A stretch of 33,490 bases of DNA from Penaeus vannamei (GCF_042767895.1 NC_091550.1:44391624-44425113), one strand, 5' to 3'; shown: positions 18,490-28,622, numbered from the stretch's first letter. Numbers and translations are program-made. The notes: generated from the sequence alone by a model not told the origin.

Positions 18490-19015
18490 TGCGTGTATGT
18501 GTCTCGCGGCTCCGCGCGGCGGCGCCCAGGATCTCCGCGCAAGGAAACTGACCCTAATACTATTATCGCGCTTTTTTCCGCCGCGCTCCCGCCGCCGCCC
18601 CGCGGGATTGCCGCGCAGGAATGGCGGCGGGGCGCTCAGCTGCTTCGCCCTTTAGTTGTTTTCTTGTGTTTCTTTGTTTCGGGCGCGTGCGTACCTACAC
18701 GTGTTTGCCTGAGCGCGTAATGGCGTCATCCACATGGATATACACAGATCACGCAGCGGGCAAGTCCTTGCGTGCCCATAAAAGCAGCGCTGGGCACCGA
18801 GAGGCCGCCTTAGACAGCAAGCACACGCACGCCCTCTTACGTAACGCGAGTGCATGCTTGCCGCCATGACATAACGGCGCGGGAACCCGACCGCCGCCGC
18901 CCTCGCCGCCCTCGCCGCCCGCGCTCGCAACGCTGCCGGGCTTTCGTAACCGTCTGGTGTCATTTGCGTCACGCCCGCCCCTCGCGATTGGCGACGCTGC
19001 TCTGGGTGTCCTCGA
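18490..19015. promoter_or_regulatory. CpG-island-like patch with TATA-like element
   Basis: More than 500 bp of unique GC-rich sequence with very many CpG, including GCCGCC clusters at 18580-18630 and 18888-18925. CATAAAAG at 18777-18784 resembles a TATA box, and GC-rich unique sequence continues on both sides. Frames in several phases are open because of high GC, and none is convincing. This is the most promoter-like patch upstream of the gap, but the supposed downstream side runs into a 266-bp alternating repeat. Confidence 0.3.
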
Positions 19016-19100
19016 GAATTTAGTCTTTGTTTTGTTTTATCTATTTATCTATTTATTCTTGTATTTATTTATCATTATTATTATATATACATACACACAA

Positions 19101-19366
<266 letters not shown>

Positions 19367-19388
19367 TTTTTTTTTTTTGGGGGGGGAG

Positions 19389-19800
19389 GGGTATGTTTTG
19401 TGAGTTTTGCTTTGTGTATTTGATTTGATTTGTTGCATGTGTATTTTTATCTTGGTGTTTATTGCTGTGAGTGAGTTTTTTTTCAAGGGCTCAAGTGTAT
19501 AGCTTATCCTTGTCGCGCAGGCTTCCACATACATTATTCATTATTCATCTCCTTGATCAGGACACGAGACAAAAAAAAAAGTTTCGTAATTTTCGTAATC
19601 CATCCATCAGTGTCTACCGGCTCCCCCCCTCCTCTCTGCCCCCTTCCCCCTCCCCTATCCACGAAAAAGGAAGGGAGAAGAGAAGGGAGTGAAAATACGA
19701 ATGAGAATAAAGAGGAGAGACAATTATCGCACGCGTGGCCTTCCCGCCGCCGTCCTTCGCTCCCGTTTTCATCGGCTTCTGGTTCTTCTCTTGTTTTTGT
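19389..19800. other. Mixed unique sequence
   Basis: Unique sequence with short A-rich and C-rich patches. No gene is called. Confidence 0.4.
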
Positions 19801-19803
19801 TTT

Positions 19804-19970
19804 CTTTCGTCATTTTTCTATTTTTGTTTCCTTTCTTTCGTCATTTTTCTATTCTTGTTTCCTTTCCTTCGTCCTTTTTCTATTCTTGTTTACTTGTTTC
19901 ATCATTTTTCTATTCATGTTTACTTTTTTCATCATTTTTCTATTCTTGTTTCCTTTCTTTCGTCATTTCT
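19804..19970. repeat. 30-31-bp minisatellite, six copies
   Basis: Units beginning TTTCGTCATTTTTCTATT and ending in a TTGTTTMCTT-like segment start at about 19804, 19835, 19866, 19896, 19926 and 19957. Copies 4 and 5 carry CATC instead of CGTC and TTTACTT instead of TTTCCTT. Confidence 0.9.
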
Positions 19971-20084
19971 GGCGCTCCTCCATTTCCTTTGCGTTGTTGT
20001 ATCGTTTGTTGTGGATTTCTTTTCTCTCTTTCCTTCTCTGCGTTTTATTTATTTCGGGACAGCTTCCTTGGCCTTCCTCAGCCG

Positions 20085-20171
20085 TTTGGTTCCTTCTCCT
20101 CCTCTTCTTCCTTTCCCCATTCTTCTTCCCTCTCTCCTCCCTCTGCCCCCACCTTCTCCTCCTTTTTCCTT

Positions 20172-20269
<98 letters not shown>

Positions 20270-20378
20270 TCTCACTCTCTCCTCCCTCCCTCCTCCCTCC
20301 CTCCTCCTCCCTCTCTCCCTCCTCCCTTCCCTCCCTCCCTCCCCTCCCTCCCTCTCTCCCTCTCTCCCTCCCTCTCCC

Positions 20379-20469
<91 letters not shown>

Positions 20470-20620
20470 CCTCCTCCCTCCTCCCTCCCTCCCTCCCTCC
20501 CTCCCTCTCTCTCTCCCTCCCTCCCTCCCTCCCTCTCTCTCCTCTCTCCCTCGTTCTTCTTCCCCTCTCCTTCTCCTCTTTCCCCTCTCTCCCCCTCCCT
20601 CCCCCTCCCCCTCTCCCCAT
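20085..20620. repeat. (CT)n / (CCCT)n polypyrimidine array
   Basis: Two nearly pure (CT)n blocks (about 20190-20265 and 20384-20464), each followed by CCCTCCCTCC units. The module CT-block plus CCCT-block occurs twice. Confidence 0.95.
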
Positions 20621-20820
20621 CAGATAAGACCGGAATCCCTGTCCAATAAGGGCGACGTTCCCCGCCACGTCTTTCCCACCCGTCTGGTGTTACGCCCACC
20701 GTCCCCGCGGGCTGTCGCTCTCCTGCTGGCGAGCCGTAGAGAGAAGAAGCCTTGCTGTCTTTTCTTCTTCGTTTTGATTCTTCGTTTGTTCGGGTTTACG
20801 CTCGTTTTTTTTTCTTGCTT
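20621..20820. other. Unique sequence, pyrimidine biased
   Basis: A short CpG-containing segment (20640-20745) is followed by T-rich DNA. No gene. Confidence 0.4.
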
Positions 20821-20912
20821 TTTCCTCTGCTTTATTTATTTTATTTATTTATTTATTTATTTGCCTCTGCGTTTTTTTTTCTTTCTTGATTGATTGATTG
20901 ATTTATTTATTC
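20821..20912. repeat. (TTTA)n and (TTGA)n tetranucleotide repeats
   Basis: TTTA units at 20831-20861 and TTGA/TTTA units at 20886-20911. Confidence 0.9.
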
Positions 20913-21059
20913 TTGTTCGTGGTTTTGGTGTCTGTCTTTTTTTTTCAAAGTCGCGACTCCGTTCTTCCTTCGAGATGAGTTCTCCCGAACAAGCGTCCGA
21001 ACTGAAGTATTTCTATCAAGGGGAGGCAGTTCTACGTTCATTTCTGCACCGCCTGCTTT

Positions 21060-21109
21060 ACTACTACTACTCTTCCTCCTCCTGTTTCTATGCCTACTCA
21101 CTCACTCAC

Positions 21110-21170
<61 letters not shown>

Positions 21171-21215
21171 CTCGCTCTCTCTCCCCCTCCCCCTCCCCCT
21201 CCCCCCCCCGCGTAT
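21060..21215. repeat. (TAC)n, (ACTC)n, (CT)n and C-rich compound SSR
   Basis: Short TAC and ACTC runs, then CT (about 21113-21165) and CCCCT/C-runs. Confidence 0.92.
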
Positions 21216-21400
21216 CCTTGCCTCCTCCAGTACGCGGCGCCCTTGTCGACGCCCATCGGCTCCTTGGCTTTCACCCAATTCCCGGACCTGAGCTGTCTCT
21301 CTCTCTTCGGTTGCTCCTCCTTTTTATTTTTCTCTTTCTTTTCTTATATAGCCACTTGCTGGTTGGCTTTTTTTTCATCCTCTTACGCCTGTCTGTGTCC
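21216..21400. other. Unique sequence
   Basis: About 80 bp of GC-rich unique DNA followed by T-rich DNA. No gene. Confidence 0.4.
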
Positions 21401-21404
21401 TTTT

Positions 21405-21428
21405 CTCGCTCTATCTCTCTCTTTCTCT

Positions 21429-21512
<84 letters not shown>
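21405..21512. repeat. (CT)n followed by (AT)n microsatellite
   Basis: CT units abut a 52-bp pure (AT)26 at 21461-21512, which is self-complementary and cruciform-capable. Confidence 0.95.
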
Positions 21513-21515
<3 letters not shown>

Positions 21516-21839
21516 ATCTTTCTCTTTCTCATTCTCTCTCTGCTTGCTTCTCTCTCTCTCTCTCATTCTCTTTTTACTCCTCTCCCTTTTTCTTTCTCTT
21601 CCCTGTCAGCCTCTCGCTGGATATTACTGTTGTCTGTCGTCGACTGCGATTATATTATTCATTATTTACTCGAGTCTCATCTCCCATTATTGGCGTTTCT
21701 CCCAGGGTTGTCGTCGCCTTTCCTGTTGACCATTTGTTGCTCACACTACCTGGCTTACGAATGAGGATTGCGAGGGGGGTTGGATGCGGGGCGGCCGGGC
21801 TCTGAAGGTCGCTGCGGCTTCTCTTCGTACTCTTCTCTG

Positions 21840-22100
21840 TCTGTCTCTCCTCTCATTCTCTGTCTCTCCTCTTATTCTCGCGTCTCTCTATCTCTCTTTT
21901 CTCATTCTCTCGCGTCTCTCTCTCTCCTCTCCTCTCATACTCTCGCGTCTCTCTCTCTCTCCTCTCCTCTCATTCTCTTTCTTCTTTCTCCTCCCATTCT
22001 CTCCTCTCCTCTCCTCTCATTCTCTCGCGTCTCTCTCTCCTCTCCTCTCCTCTCATTCTCTCGCGTCTCTCTCTCCTCTCTCATATCTCCTTCCCTCTCT
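21840..22100. repeat. Pyrimidine minisatellite marked by TCTCGCGTCTCTCT
   Basis: The CpG-containing word TCTCGCGTCTC recurs at 21876, 21908, 21941, 22023 and 22059 inside CTCCTCTCATTCT-type sequence (base period about 33 bp, with one longer gap containing a diverged unit). Confidence 0.88.
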
Positions 22101-22445
22101 CCCCTCTCTTTCCGCCCTTCTCTCCTTCTCTGTCTGTCTGTCTATCTCTCTCCCCAAGTTACTTGTCACTCCGTCTGTACTTGTGTTCGTCTCATTCTTC
22201 CTCCGCGTTCTCTCTACATTGGTCTTGCTATCCTTTCTTTTCTTAATTTTCACTTCTTTTCTTTCTTTTCTCTTCTGCTCAGCGAATCGGTCGGCGCCGC
22301 CCTCGGGTCACAGGGAGGAGAGGGCGATGCAGGGGGTAGGGGGGGTGCCGACTTGCGCCAACGTTAGCTGTGCCATTTGTGTCATTCGAGTAATTTTCTT
22401 GTGATTATTCTTGCTTCTTAACTTCCTACTTCGTGTTTCTTTTTC
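22101..22445. other. Unique sequence, pyrimidine biased
   Basis: T/C-rich to 22270, then a GC-rich segment to about 22370. No gene. Confidence 0.4.
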
Positions 22446-22449
22446 TTCT

Positions 22450-22670
<221 letters not shown>

Positions 22671-22858
22671 TTTCCTCTCCGTCTCCTCTTTCTCTCGCTC
22701 CTCCCTTCCTCCTCCTCGGTGGCTTCTGGTGACCTGGTTTGTCGATGGGTCAAGGAGACGATCGCGCGCGCGCTTGATGGACTCGGTCGGTGATTTGAGC
22801 GTCTGAGCTGACCTGTTCATTATTCCACTGGATTCTTTCGTTATATCTTATGATTTGG
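22671..22858. other. Unique sequence
   Basis: Ordinary composition with a CGCGCGCGC run at 22764-22772. No gene. Confidence 0.45.
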
Positions 22859-23072
22859 AAGAGAGAGAGTGAGAGTGAGAGAGAGAGAGAGAGAGGATTG
22901 AGAAAGAGAGAGAGAGAGAGTGAGAGTGAGAGAGAGAGAGAGAGAGGATTGAGAAAGAGAGAGAGAGAGAGAGAGAGAGGAGTGAGAAAGAGAGATTGAA
23001 GAGAGAGGAGGGAGATAGAGAGAGAGAGAGAGGAGTGAGAAAGAGATAGATAGAGAGAGAGAGAGAGCAGTA
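22859..23072. repeat. GA minisatellite with 51-bp duplication
   Basis: GTGAGAGTGAG occurs at 22869 and 22920, and GGATTGAGAAAG at 22895 and 22946, so the period is 51 bp. Variant GAGTGAGAAAGAGA units follow (about 22980 and 23032). Confidence 0.9.
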
Positions 23073-23159
23073 GGAGTGTGTGCGCGTGCGGTGTCTGTGG
23101 CAGAGACGACGTGGTATTGCGGGAGCGATCAGGTGCGGAGGCTGGAGATCCATCTCTCT

Positions 23160-23460
23160 TGTCCTCCTCCATCCCCTCCCCCCTTCCCTCTCTCCTTCCC
23201 CCCCCCAGCCCCTTCCCATTCCACGTCTCTGCCTCTGCCCTTCCTTCCCTTCCTCCTCCCTCCCCCACTTCCTCGATAGAAGCTGATAAGGTCGAAGTTT
23301 TAGTGGATAATGCTGTGATTTTAAAACCTACGTGAGGTTTTCCTAAAGTGTCTTGGTTGCAACCTCCCCCCTCCCCCCCCCTTTGTTTCCTCTCCCCTCT
23401 CTGGTATCGGTTCCACGAGCTTGGGGGGGGGGGTTCCTCCTTTCGTCTTCTCTCGCTATT
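23160..23460. repeat. C-rich blocks and homopolymer C/G runs
   Basis: CCTCC-rich (23160-23275), unique (23276-23360), C-runs (23366-23380) and a run of about 12 G near 23422-23433. Confidence 0.7.
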
Positions 23461-24118
23461 TCGCTTCCTCTAAACCCTTTACTTCAGTTTTCTCCTTCTT
23501 CCCGTCTCCTATTCTCCCGACATTTCCTTCTCTTCCTCCATCCTTTCTCTCTCTTTCCAACCTCGCCCCCTTCCTCAACCATCATCTTCTGTCATCCCAG
23601 GTATTCCTCCTTTCATTCTCCCTCGTTCCTTCCTCCCTCCCCGTCAATCCCCCAATTTCCTGCAAACCCCTCTGGCTTTGCCTCAACCCCACGCCGTCGT
23701 ACACACGCAACTCTACCCTGCCCAACTGGTTTTCTCTGCTTCCTCCCCCCCCTTCTCCCGTCTTCTCTCTCTCTTCTTTTCTCGTTCTCTCTCTCTTTTT
23801 TTTTTTTTTTTTTTTTTTTCTTTTTCTCGTTTTCTCTCTCTTCCTTTTTCTCGTTCTCTCTCTCTTTTCTCTCTCTCTCTTCCTTTTCTCGCTCCCTTCT
23901 CTCTTCCTTTTTCTCGTTCTCTCTCTCTCTCTCTCTCGCATTTTCTTGTATTTTTCTATTCCTTTTATTTATATATATTTTTTTCTTTCCCTCCTCCTTT
24001 TCCTCCTCCCTTTCTTCCCTCCTCCTCCTCCTCCTCCTGCTCTCTCTGCTGCTGCTCCTCTTCCGCCTTCTCCCTTTCCCTCTCCCTCCTCCCCTCCTCC
24101 CCTTCCCCCTCCCCGTAT
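23461..24118. repeat. Long polypyrimidine tract with poly-T and TTTTCTCG units
   Basis: T-run of about 25 (23796-23820), repeated TTTTCTCGTTCTCTCTC-like units (23780-23940), a TA-rich patch near 23968, and (TCC)n plus (GCT)n near 24018-24062. Confidence 0.85.
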
Positions 24119-24305
24119 TCCCATAGCTCTTTGTCCGGAACGCCGGCACGCGCCGGAGAAAAATGAAGTCGTTTACGCGTCCCTTTTTCGCATTTCTGAG
24201 CACAACGTCGTTCTTTACGCGAGGCGCTCACAAGGCGTCCTTTGAGCGCTGAGGTCTTCGCCGGCAGCGCTTCCTCCCGTCGCCGCCCCCGCATCGGCCC
24301 AGGGA
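24119..24305. other. Unique CpG-rich segment
   Basis: About 190 bp non-repetitive. Two similar words, GTCGTTTACGCG (24167) and GTCGTTCTTTACGCG (24207), occur 40 bp apart. A plus frame across it has natural composition but no exon boundaries. Confidence 0.4.
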
Positions 24306-24600
24306 GGGACGGGCGGCGGCGGGGAGGAGGAAGGGAGAGATGAAGGAAAAGAGAAAGGGAAAGGGAAAGGGAGAGCGAGCGGAGAGAGGTAGATGGGGAG
24401 AAGGGCGTTGGAAGAGTGAAGGGGAGAAGAGAGATGGGCGAGGGGTCAGGGGAGGGTGGGGAAGGGAAAGAGAGGGAGGGAAGGTATGAAGGGGGGGGGA
24501 GGCGAAGGGCAGGATGATTATTGAAGGAAGGGTAAGGCGCGAGGGGATTTTCGAAGGAGGGGCGGTGGAAGGGGGTGAGAGGGGGCAAAAAGAGGGGGGT
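24306..24600. repeat. Polypurine G/A tract
   Basis: GGGAAAGGGAAAG and GGAGAAG units with G-runs. Confidence 0.75.
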
Positions 24601-24885
24601 GCATGCTTGCTCTTTCGCACAAGCACGCACATGCCGTTCCCGCGTCTGCTTTCGGCCTCGCCCTTCAACGCAGACCCGAATGCCTCGTCCATAAGTCCTA
24701 CACCCTCTCTACCTCACCCCAATAATAACAGTTATGATAATTAATGGCGTGGCCCTCATTACCCTGCCTCGTTTCCCCCTCGCCTTCCACGCCCATATGC
24801 CCTCTCCCCTCTCCCCTCACTACCCTCTCCTTCCCCACCTCCCTCCACTCCCTTTTCCCTATCCCCCCCCCCCACCTCCTCCTAG
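24601..24885. other. Unique then C-rich sequence leading to a splice-acceptor-like site
   Basis: Unique DNA to about 24745, then pyrimidine-rich DNA with a C12 run (24863-24873) just before CTCCTCCTAG. Confidence 0.45.
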
Positions 24886-24930
24886 CTCCCCCTTCGCCGT
24901 CGCCGACATCCGCCTCGGAGCCGACGCCAG
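24886..24930 (+). CDS. Candidate 45-nt internal coding microexon, unknown gene
   Basis: It is bounded upstream by a long pyrimidine tract ending CCTCCTAG (AG 24884-24885) and downstream by CCAG|GTGAGA (GT 24931-24932), both good consensus splice sites. The 45 nt read in one frame as 1 nt, 14 complete codons (SPFAVADIRLGADA) and 2 nt, which makes the exon phase-symmetric. In that frame 13 of 14 codons end in C, while the other frames are Arg/Pro-rich. An in-frame TGA follows immediately if the intron is not removed. No family can be assigned from 14 residues. The main doubt is that pyrimidine tracts are everywhere in this window, so the acceptor is less informative than usual. Confidence 0.3.
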
Positions 24931-24949
24931 GTGAGAGGGCAGTTGTGGT

Positions 24950-25320
24950 TAGGGTACGCGAGCAGAGGGAGGGAGGGGGCGTGGCCTAGGAGGGAGGGGC
25001 ATAGCGGAAGGGGGCAGAGGGGGGAGGGGTCGAGAGGGAGAGGAGGGGGGGTCACGGCTCAGTTACAGGGATAATGAAGTCACTCCTTGCCTCTCTGTCA
25101 TGGAAATTCGTGGGGACATATTTTTTTCATTTTCTTTCGAAGTAAACGTGAAATCTTAATAGGCTTGTGGAGGAGGAAAAGAAGATGAAGAGGGAGAAGA
25201 GTTGTAGGCGATGGAGGGGGGGGGGAGGAAGAAAGGGAAAGAGTTGGAGAGAGAGAAGAGAAGAGAAGAAGCAAACCTAACCCAAAGTACTTCCCAAGGG
25301 GGGGGGAGGGGGGGGGGCAT
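24950..25320. repeat. G-rich and polypurine tract with G-runs
   Basis: GGGAGGGG units (24964-25055), unique (25056-25155), GA-rich (25160-25270), then G-runs of about 10 at 25299-25317. Confidence 0.7.
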
Positions 25321-25710
25321 AGTCCACGTGGGCGCGTTCGGTCACTCGCTGCGAGGGGGGCGGGGCAACTGCGGGCGTGGTGAAAGGTGTGTGCATGTGA
25401 CTGTAGGGAGGGGGGTGAGGGAGAGGGGAGAAGTGAGGGTCCTTTGCCCTGAAAGAGGGAGGGCAAGGAGGGCACCGTCGCCAGGCCCCTCCGTCAAGGG
25501 ACCAGCCAGGGCGAGGCGCGGCGGAGCGGAGGAGCTCGTGTGGCGCCGCCGGGCGAACGGAGTCGGCGGCATCCCGGCAGCGAGGGTCGCGGGTCACTGC
25601 TGGGGCATCTCTATGGCACTCGGGGCTCGGACGAATTGGCGAAGGGAAGAAAGCCGAGAGAAGAGAAGACAGCGAAGAGGAGGAGGAAGAAGAGTTAGTC
25701 CGCGCGGACG
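25321..25710. promoter_or_regulatory. CpG-rich unique patch
   Basis: Non-repetitive, very CpG-dense between about 25470 and 25600. Frames are open on both strands, and the minus frame across 25430-25660 has natural composition and GC-rich third positions. I see no consistent pair of exon boundaries, so this is recorded as a CpG-island-like segment. Confidence 0.25.
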
Positions 25711-25890
25711 CACCAAGGTCCTCCCTTTTTGTGACAGATCGGTTCCTTGGTGGCACGCTCTGGCACCGTGGCACCCGAGCCTGACCTGGCGAGGAGTAGT
25801 TCCGGTGAGGGTAAATGGAGGGGGGGGTTAAGGGAAGTCAATGAGGGGAAAGGGGGGCGAGGGGGAGGGGGTTCCACTACATGTGTCCGT
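25711..25890. other. Unique then G-rich sequence
   Basis: Mixed sequence to 25815, then GGGGG/GGGGA-rich sequence to 25872. No gene. Confidence 0.4.
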
Positions 25891-26340
25891 GTTAATGGCG
25901 ATGTTTGTGTTGTGAGACGAGGCCGCAAGGACGGTTCGTGAGGGTCAGTGCTAATGGCAGGGAAAGTGTGGGTTCGGTTGCCGTGGCAGTCGCGGAGGGA
26001 GGCAGTCGCCGTGTACTCGTGTGCGTCTGTGTCCGTGCGACCGTTTGGGCGTATGTAAGCGGGGCACCACTCAGTCAGAAACAAACACAACCAGCCCGTT
26101 GAATAGGGCGTGGGCACATAATGGCGACGCTGCCCACAGTACCCTCTCCTTCAACAAGCGGTGCCCGAGGGCGACCAGCGGCGTGGGCACAGAAAGGGCG
26201 CAGAGACGAGTGCCGCGCCGTGCCCATCCGCCCACGGCAAGCGGCAGCGTCGGCGTGGGCGGGAGAGCCGTGAGCGGAGGCGGCGCAGCGGCTGTGGATG
26301 AGCTCTCCTTGCGAGGAATGGCGTTCGGGCCCGTGCTTCG
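25891..26340. promoter_or_regulatory. CpG-rich unique patch with Egr-type site
   Basis: GC-rich unique DNA. GGCGTGGGCACA occurs near 26107 and 26190, and an exact EGR-family nonamer GCGTGGGCG lies at 26253-26261. Regulatory role is inferred only. Confidence 0.25.
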
Positions 26341-26600
26341 TTTTCGTCTTCGTCCTCTCCCTTCTTCTTTCATTTTTTTCTCCTCCCCTTCCTTTTCTTC
26401 TGCTCCTTCTCTTTCTCTGTTTCTTCCTCTTCCTCTTCCTCTCCTTTTTCTCCCCTCTCCTCCTCCTCTTTTTCCTCTCTTTCTCCTCCCCTCCTCCTCC
26501 TCCTCCTTCTTTCCTTTCCTCCTCCCTCCTCCTCTTCTTCCTCCTTCTCCTTCCTTCCTTCCTTCCTTCCTTCCTTCCTCCTCCTCCTCCTCCTCCTGCG
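26341..26600. repeat. Polypyrimidine tract with (TTCC)n and (TCC)n
   Basis: TTC/CTC units, (CTTC)n at 26551-26578 and (CTC)n at 26578-26597. Confidence 0.88.
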
Positions 26601-26714
26601 TCCCGGTTGTTTGCACTTCTGATCCGCCACTTATCTTTATTCCAGAAAGGTTAGCTCGCCGCTTTAATTACGCGCGGGTGATTGAGTCCCCGCCCTCTTC
26701 CCCTTCGTGTGTGT

Positions 26715-26717
26715 ATC

Positions 26718-26796
<79 letters not shown>

Positions 26797-26959
26797 CTCT
26801 CTCTCTCCTCTCTCCTCTCTCCTCTCTCCCTCTCTCCTCTCCTCTCTCTCTCTCTCCTCTCTCCCTCTCTCTCCCCCTCCCTCCCTCCCCCCTCCTTCTC
26901 CCTCCCTTCCCTCCCCCCCTCCCCCTCCCCTCTCTTTCTCTCTCTTTCTTCTCTCTCTC

Positions 26960-27009
<50 letters not shown>

Positions 27010-27140
27010 AAATCTCTCTCTCTCTCTCTAATCTTTCTCTCTCTTTCCCTCCCTCCCTCCTCCTCCTCCCTTCCTCCCTCCCCCCTCCTCTTCTCTCTCT
27101 CTTTCTCCCTTTCTCTCTCCCTCTCCCTCCCTCCCCTCCC

Positions 27141-27189
<49 letters not shown>

Positions 27190-27345
27190 CCTCCACCCTC
27201 TCTTCCCCTCTTCCTTCCCTCCTTTCCCTTCTCTCTTTCTTCTCTTCCCCCTCTCTCCCTCCGAATCTTTCCCTCCCTTCTCTTCCCTCTCCCTCTCTCC
27301 CTCTCTCTCTTCCCCTCTCCCCTTCTCCCTCCTTCCCCTCCGCTT
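26715..27345. repeat. (CT)n / CCCT polypyrimidine array
   Basis: Over 600 bp nearly pure pyrimidine on the plus strand, with pure (CT)n at about 26755-26787, 26968-27008 and 27144-27184, broken by AAA and AA interruptions at 27009-27030. Confidence 0.95.
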
Positions 27346-27486
27346 CCTTTTCGGAACGATAACTCCGTGGGGAAGTTGGGGGGGGGAGGCGGGAGGGCAT
27401 AGATTTCACATATTAATCTGAGGCTAGAAGGGGCGAGGGTGGAGGAGGAGGGGAGGAAGCGACAGTCGACGCGAACAAAAGTAGAC
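27346..27486. other. Unique sequence after the CT array
   Basis: A short G-run (27379-27387) is followed by mixed composition. No gene. Confidence 0.45.
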
Positions 27487-27577
27487 TGATTTTGGTCCCA
27501 CTCACCTGGCCCCGCGAGTGGTAGAAATCCCCCTGTGGCTACCTCCCCACGGGGCCAGGGGAGCGGGACGAAAATAA
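27487..27577. ncRNA. 91-nt near-perfect hairpin (possible pre-miRNA-like or fold-back element)
   Basis: The left arm, 27487-27524, pairs with the right arm, 27539-27577, around a 14-nt loop. By hand alignment there are 31 Watson-Crick pairs over 38 left-arm positions, with six isolated mismatches, one mismatch-plus-bulge region, and a perfect 10-bp core (CCTGGCCCCG at 27505-27514 with 27550-27559). Arm length and loop size resemble a metazoan miRNA precursor. A small fold-back transposon remnant or a chance inverted duplication are alternatives. It is one of the few structured unique elements in the window. Strand is undetermined. Confidence 0.35.
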
Positions 27578-27689
27578 ACCGTTCCGATCCTTCAAATGGA
27601 GGATGAAAAAAAAAGGTTTCTTGACAAAACCTGCTTGTTCCCGCGCTTCGCTTTTGCCTACCGCCGCCTTTCGCTCGACGGTTGTGACT

Positions 27690-27990
27690 TCCATCTTTGT
27701 CTTTTTTCCTTGCTACTTCCCTTTTCTTCCTACTTGCCTTCCCCTCGTTCCCTTCTTCTCTTACCCCATTCTTCCCCCCTTTCCCTCTCCCCTTCCTTCC
27801 TCTTTTCCCCATCCTCTTTCTTTCCTTCTTTTCCCCCCATGTCCCCTTTCTTCCTCCTATGTTTCTCTTCCTCTCATCTCCCTTTCCTTCCACCATTCAC
27901 CCCTTCCCTCCTTTCTTCCTCCCTCTTTTTCTCTCTCCTTCCCTTCTTACCCGCACATCACGTGACCCGTTGGAGGGGACTCCCCCCCCC
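27690..27990. repeat. Polypyrimidine tract running into the gap
   Basis: TTCC/CCTTTCC/CTCCC units. The last ten bases before the gap are all C, so the assembly breaks on a homopolymer. Confidence 0.8.
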
Positions 27991-28490
27991 NNNNNNNNNN
28001 NNNNNNNNNNNNNNNNNNNNNNNNNNNNNNNNNNNNNNNNNNNNNNNNNNNNNNNNNNNNNNNNNNNNNNNNNNNNNNNNNNNNNNNNNNNNNNNNNNNN
28101 NNNNNNNNNNNNNNNNNNNNNNNNNNNNNNNNNNNNNNNNNNNNNNNNNNNNNNNNNNNNNNNNNNNNNNNNNNNNNNNNNNNNNNNNNNNNNNNNNNNN
28201 NNNNNNNNNNNNNNNNNNNNNNNNNNNNNNNNNNNNNNNNNNNNNNNNNNNNNNNNNNNNNNNNNNNNNNNNNNNNNNNNNNNNNNNNNNNNNNNNNNNN
28301 NNNNNNNNNNNNNNNNNNNNNNNNNNNNNNNNNNNNNNNNNNNNNNNNNNNNNNNNNNNNNNNNNNNNNNNNNNNNNNNNNNNNNNNNNNNNNNNNNNNN
28401 NNNNNNNNNNNNNNNNNNNNNNNNNNNNNNNNNNNNNNNNNNNNNNNNNNNNNNNNNNNNNNNNNNNNNNNNNNNNNNNNNNNNNNNNNN
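27991..28490. other. Assembly gap (500 N)
   Basis: Exactly 500 undetermined bases. The round number suggests a placeholder of unknown true size. Translations that cross it are meaningless. Confidence 0.99.
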
Positions 28491-28622
28491 GTGCAGTGTA
28501 AGTGATTTGTGCGTAAGGTGTATCCTTGTATAGTGTTTGGGGGAGTGGCCATGGTGAAGGACGCCCTCCTGCGGCAGTGACCGGCAGAGTCCTTGTGTCC
28601 AGAAGGAAGACCACCGACGAAC
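28491..28622 (+). other. Probable 5'UTR or upstream intron end of the large exon
   Basis: 132 bp between the gap and the first ATG of the main frame. It contains a short upstream ORF, and an in-frame TGA (28578-28580) rules out extending the main frame upstream without splicing. A weak acceptor-like CTTGTGTCCAG ends at 28602, so the coding exon could alternatively start there. Confidence 0.4.
28551..28580 (+). CDS. Upstream ORF, 9 codons
   Basis: ATG in strong initiation context (GGCCATGG, purine at -3 and G at +4) encodes MVKDALLRQ and ends at TGA 28578-28580. It is 42 nt upstream of, and in the same phase as, the main ATG. If this stretch is mature 5'UTR, the uORF would be expected to reduce initiation at the main start and force reinitiation or leaky scanning. 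Function is inferred from position and context only. Confidence 0.3.
   Translation: MVKDALLRQ

Noticed and set aside
20974..21096. Frame starting MSSPEQASELKYFYQGEAVL
   Set aside because: It looks protein-like for about 35 residues but runs directly into TAC, ACTC and CT repeats with no donor. Chance cannot be excluded.
25277..25774. Minus frame with GC-rich third positions in a CpG patch
   Set aside because: Other frames are open too because of GC content, and no coherent acceptor-donor pair was found.
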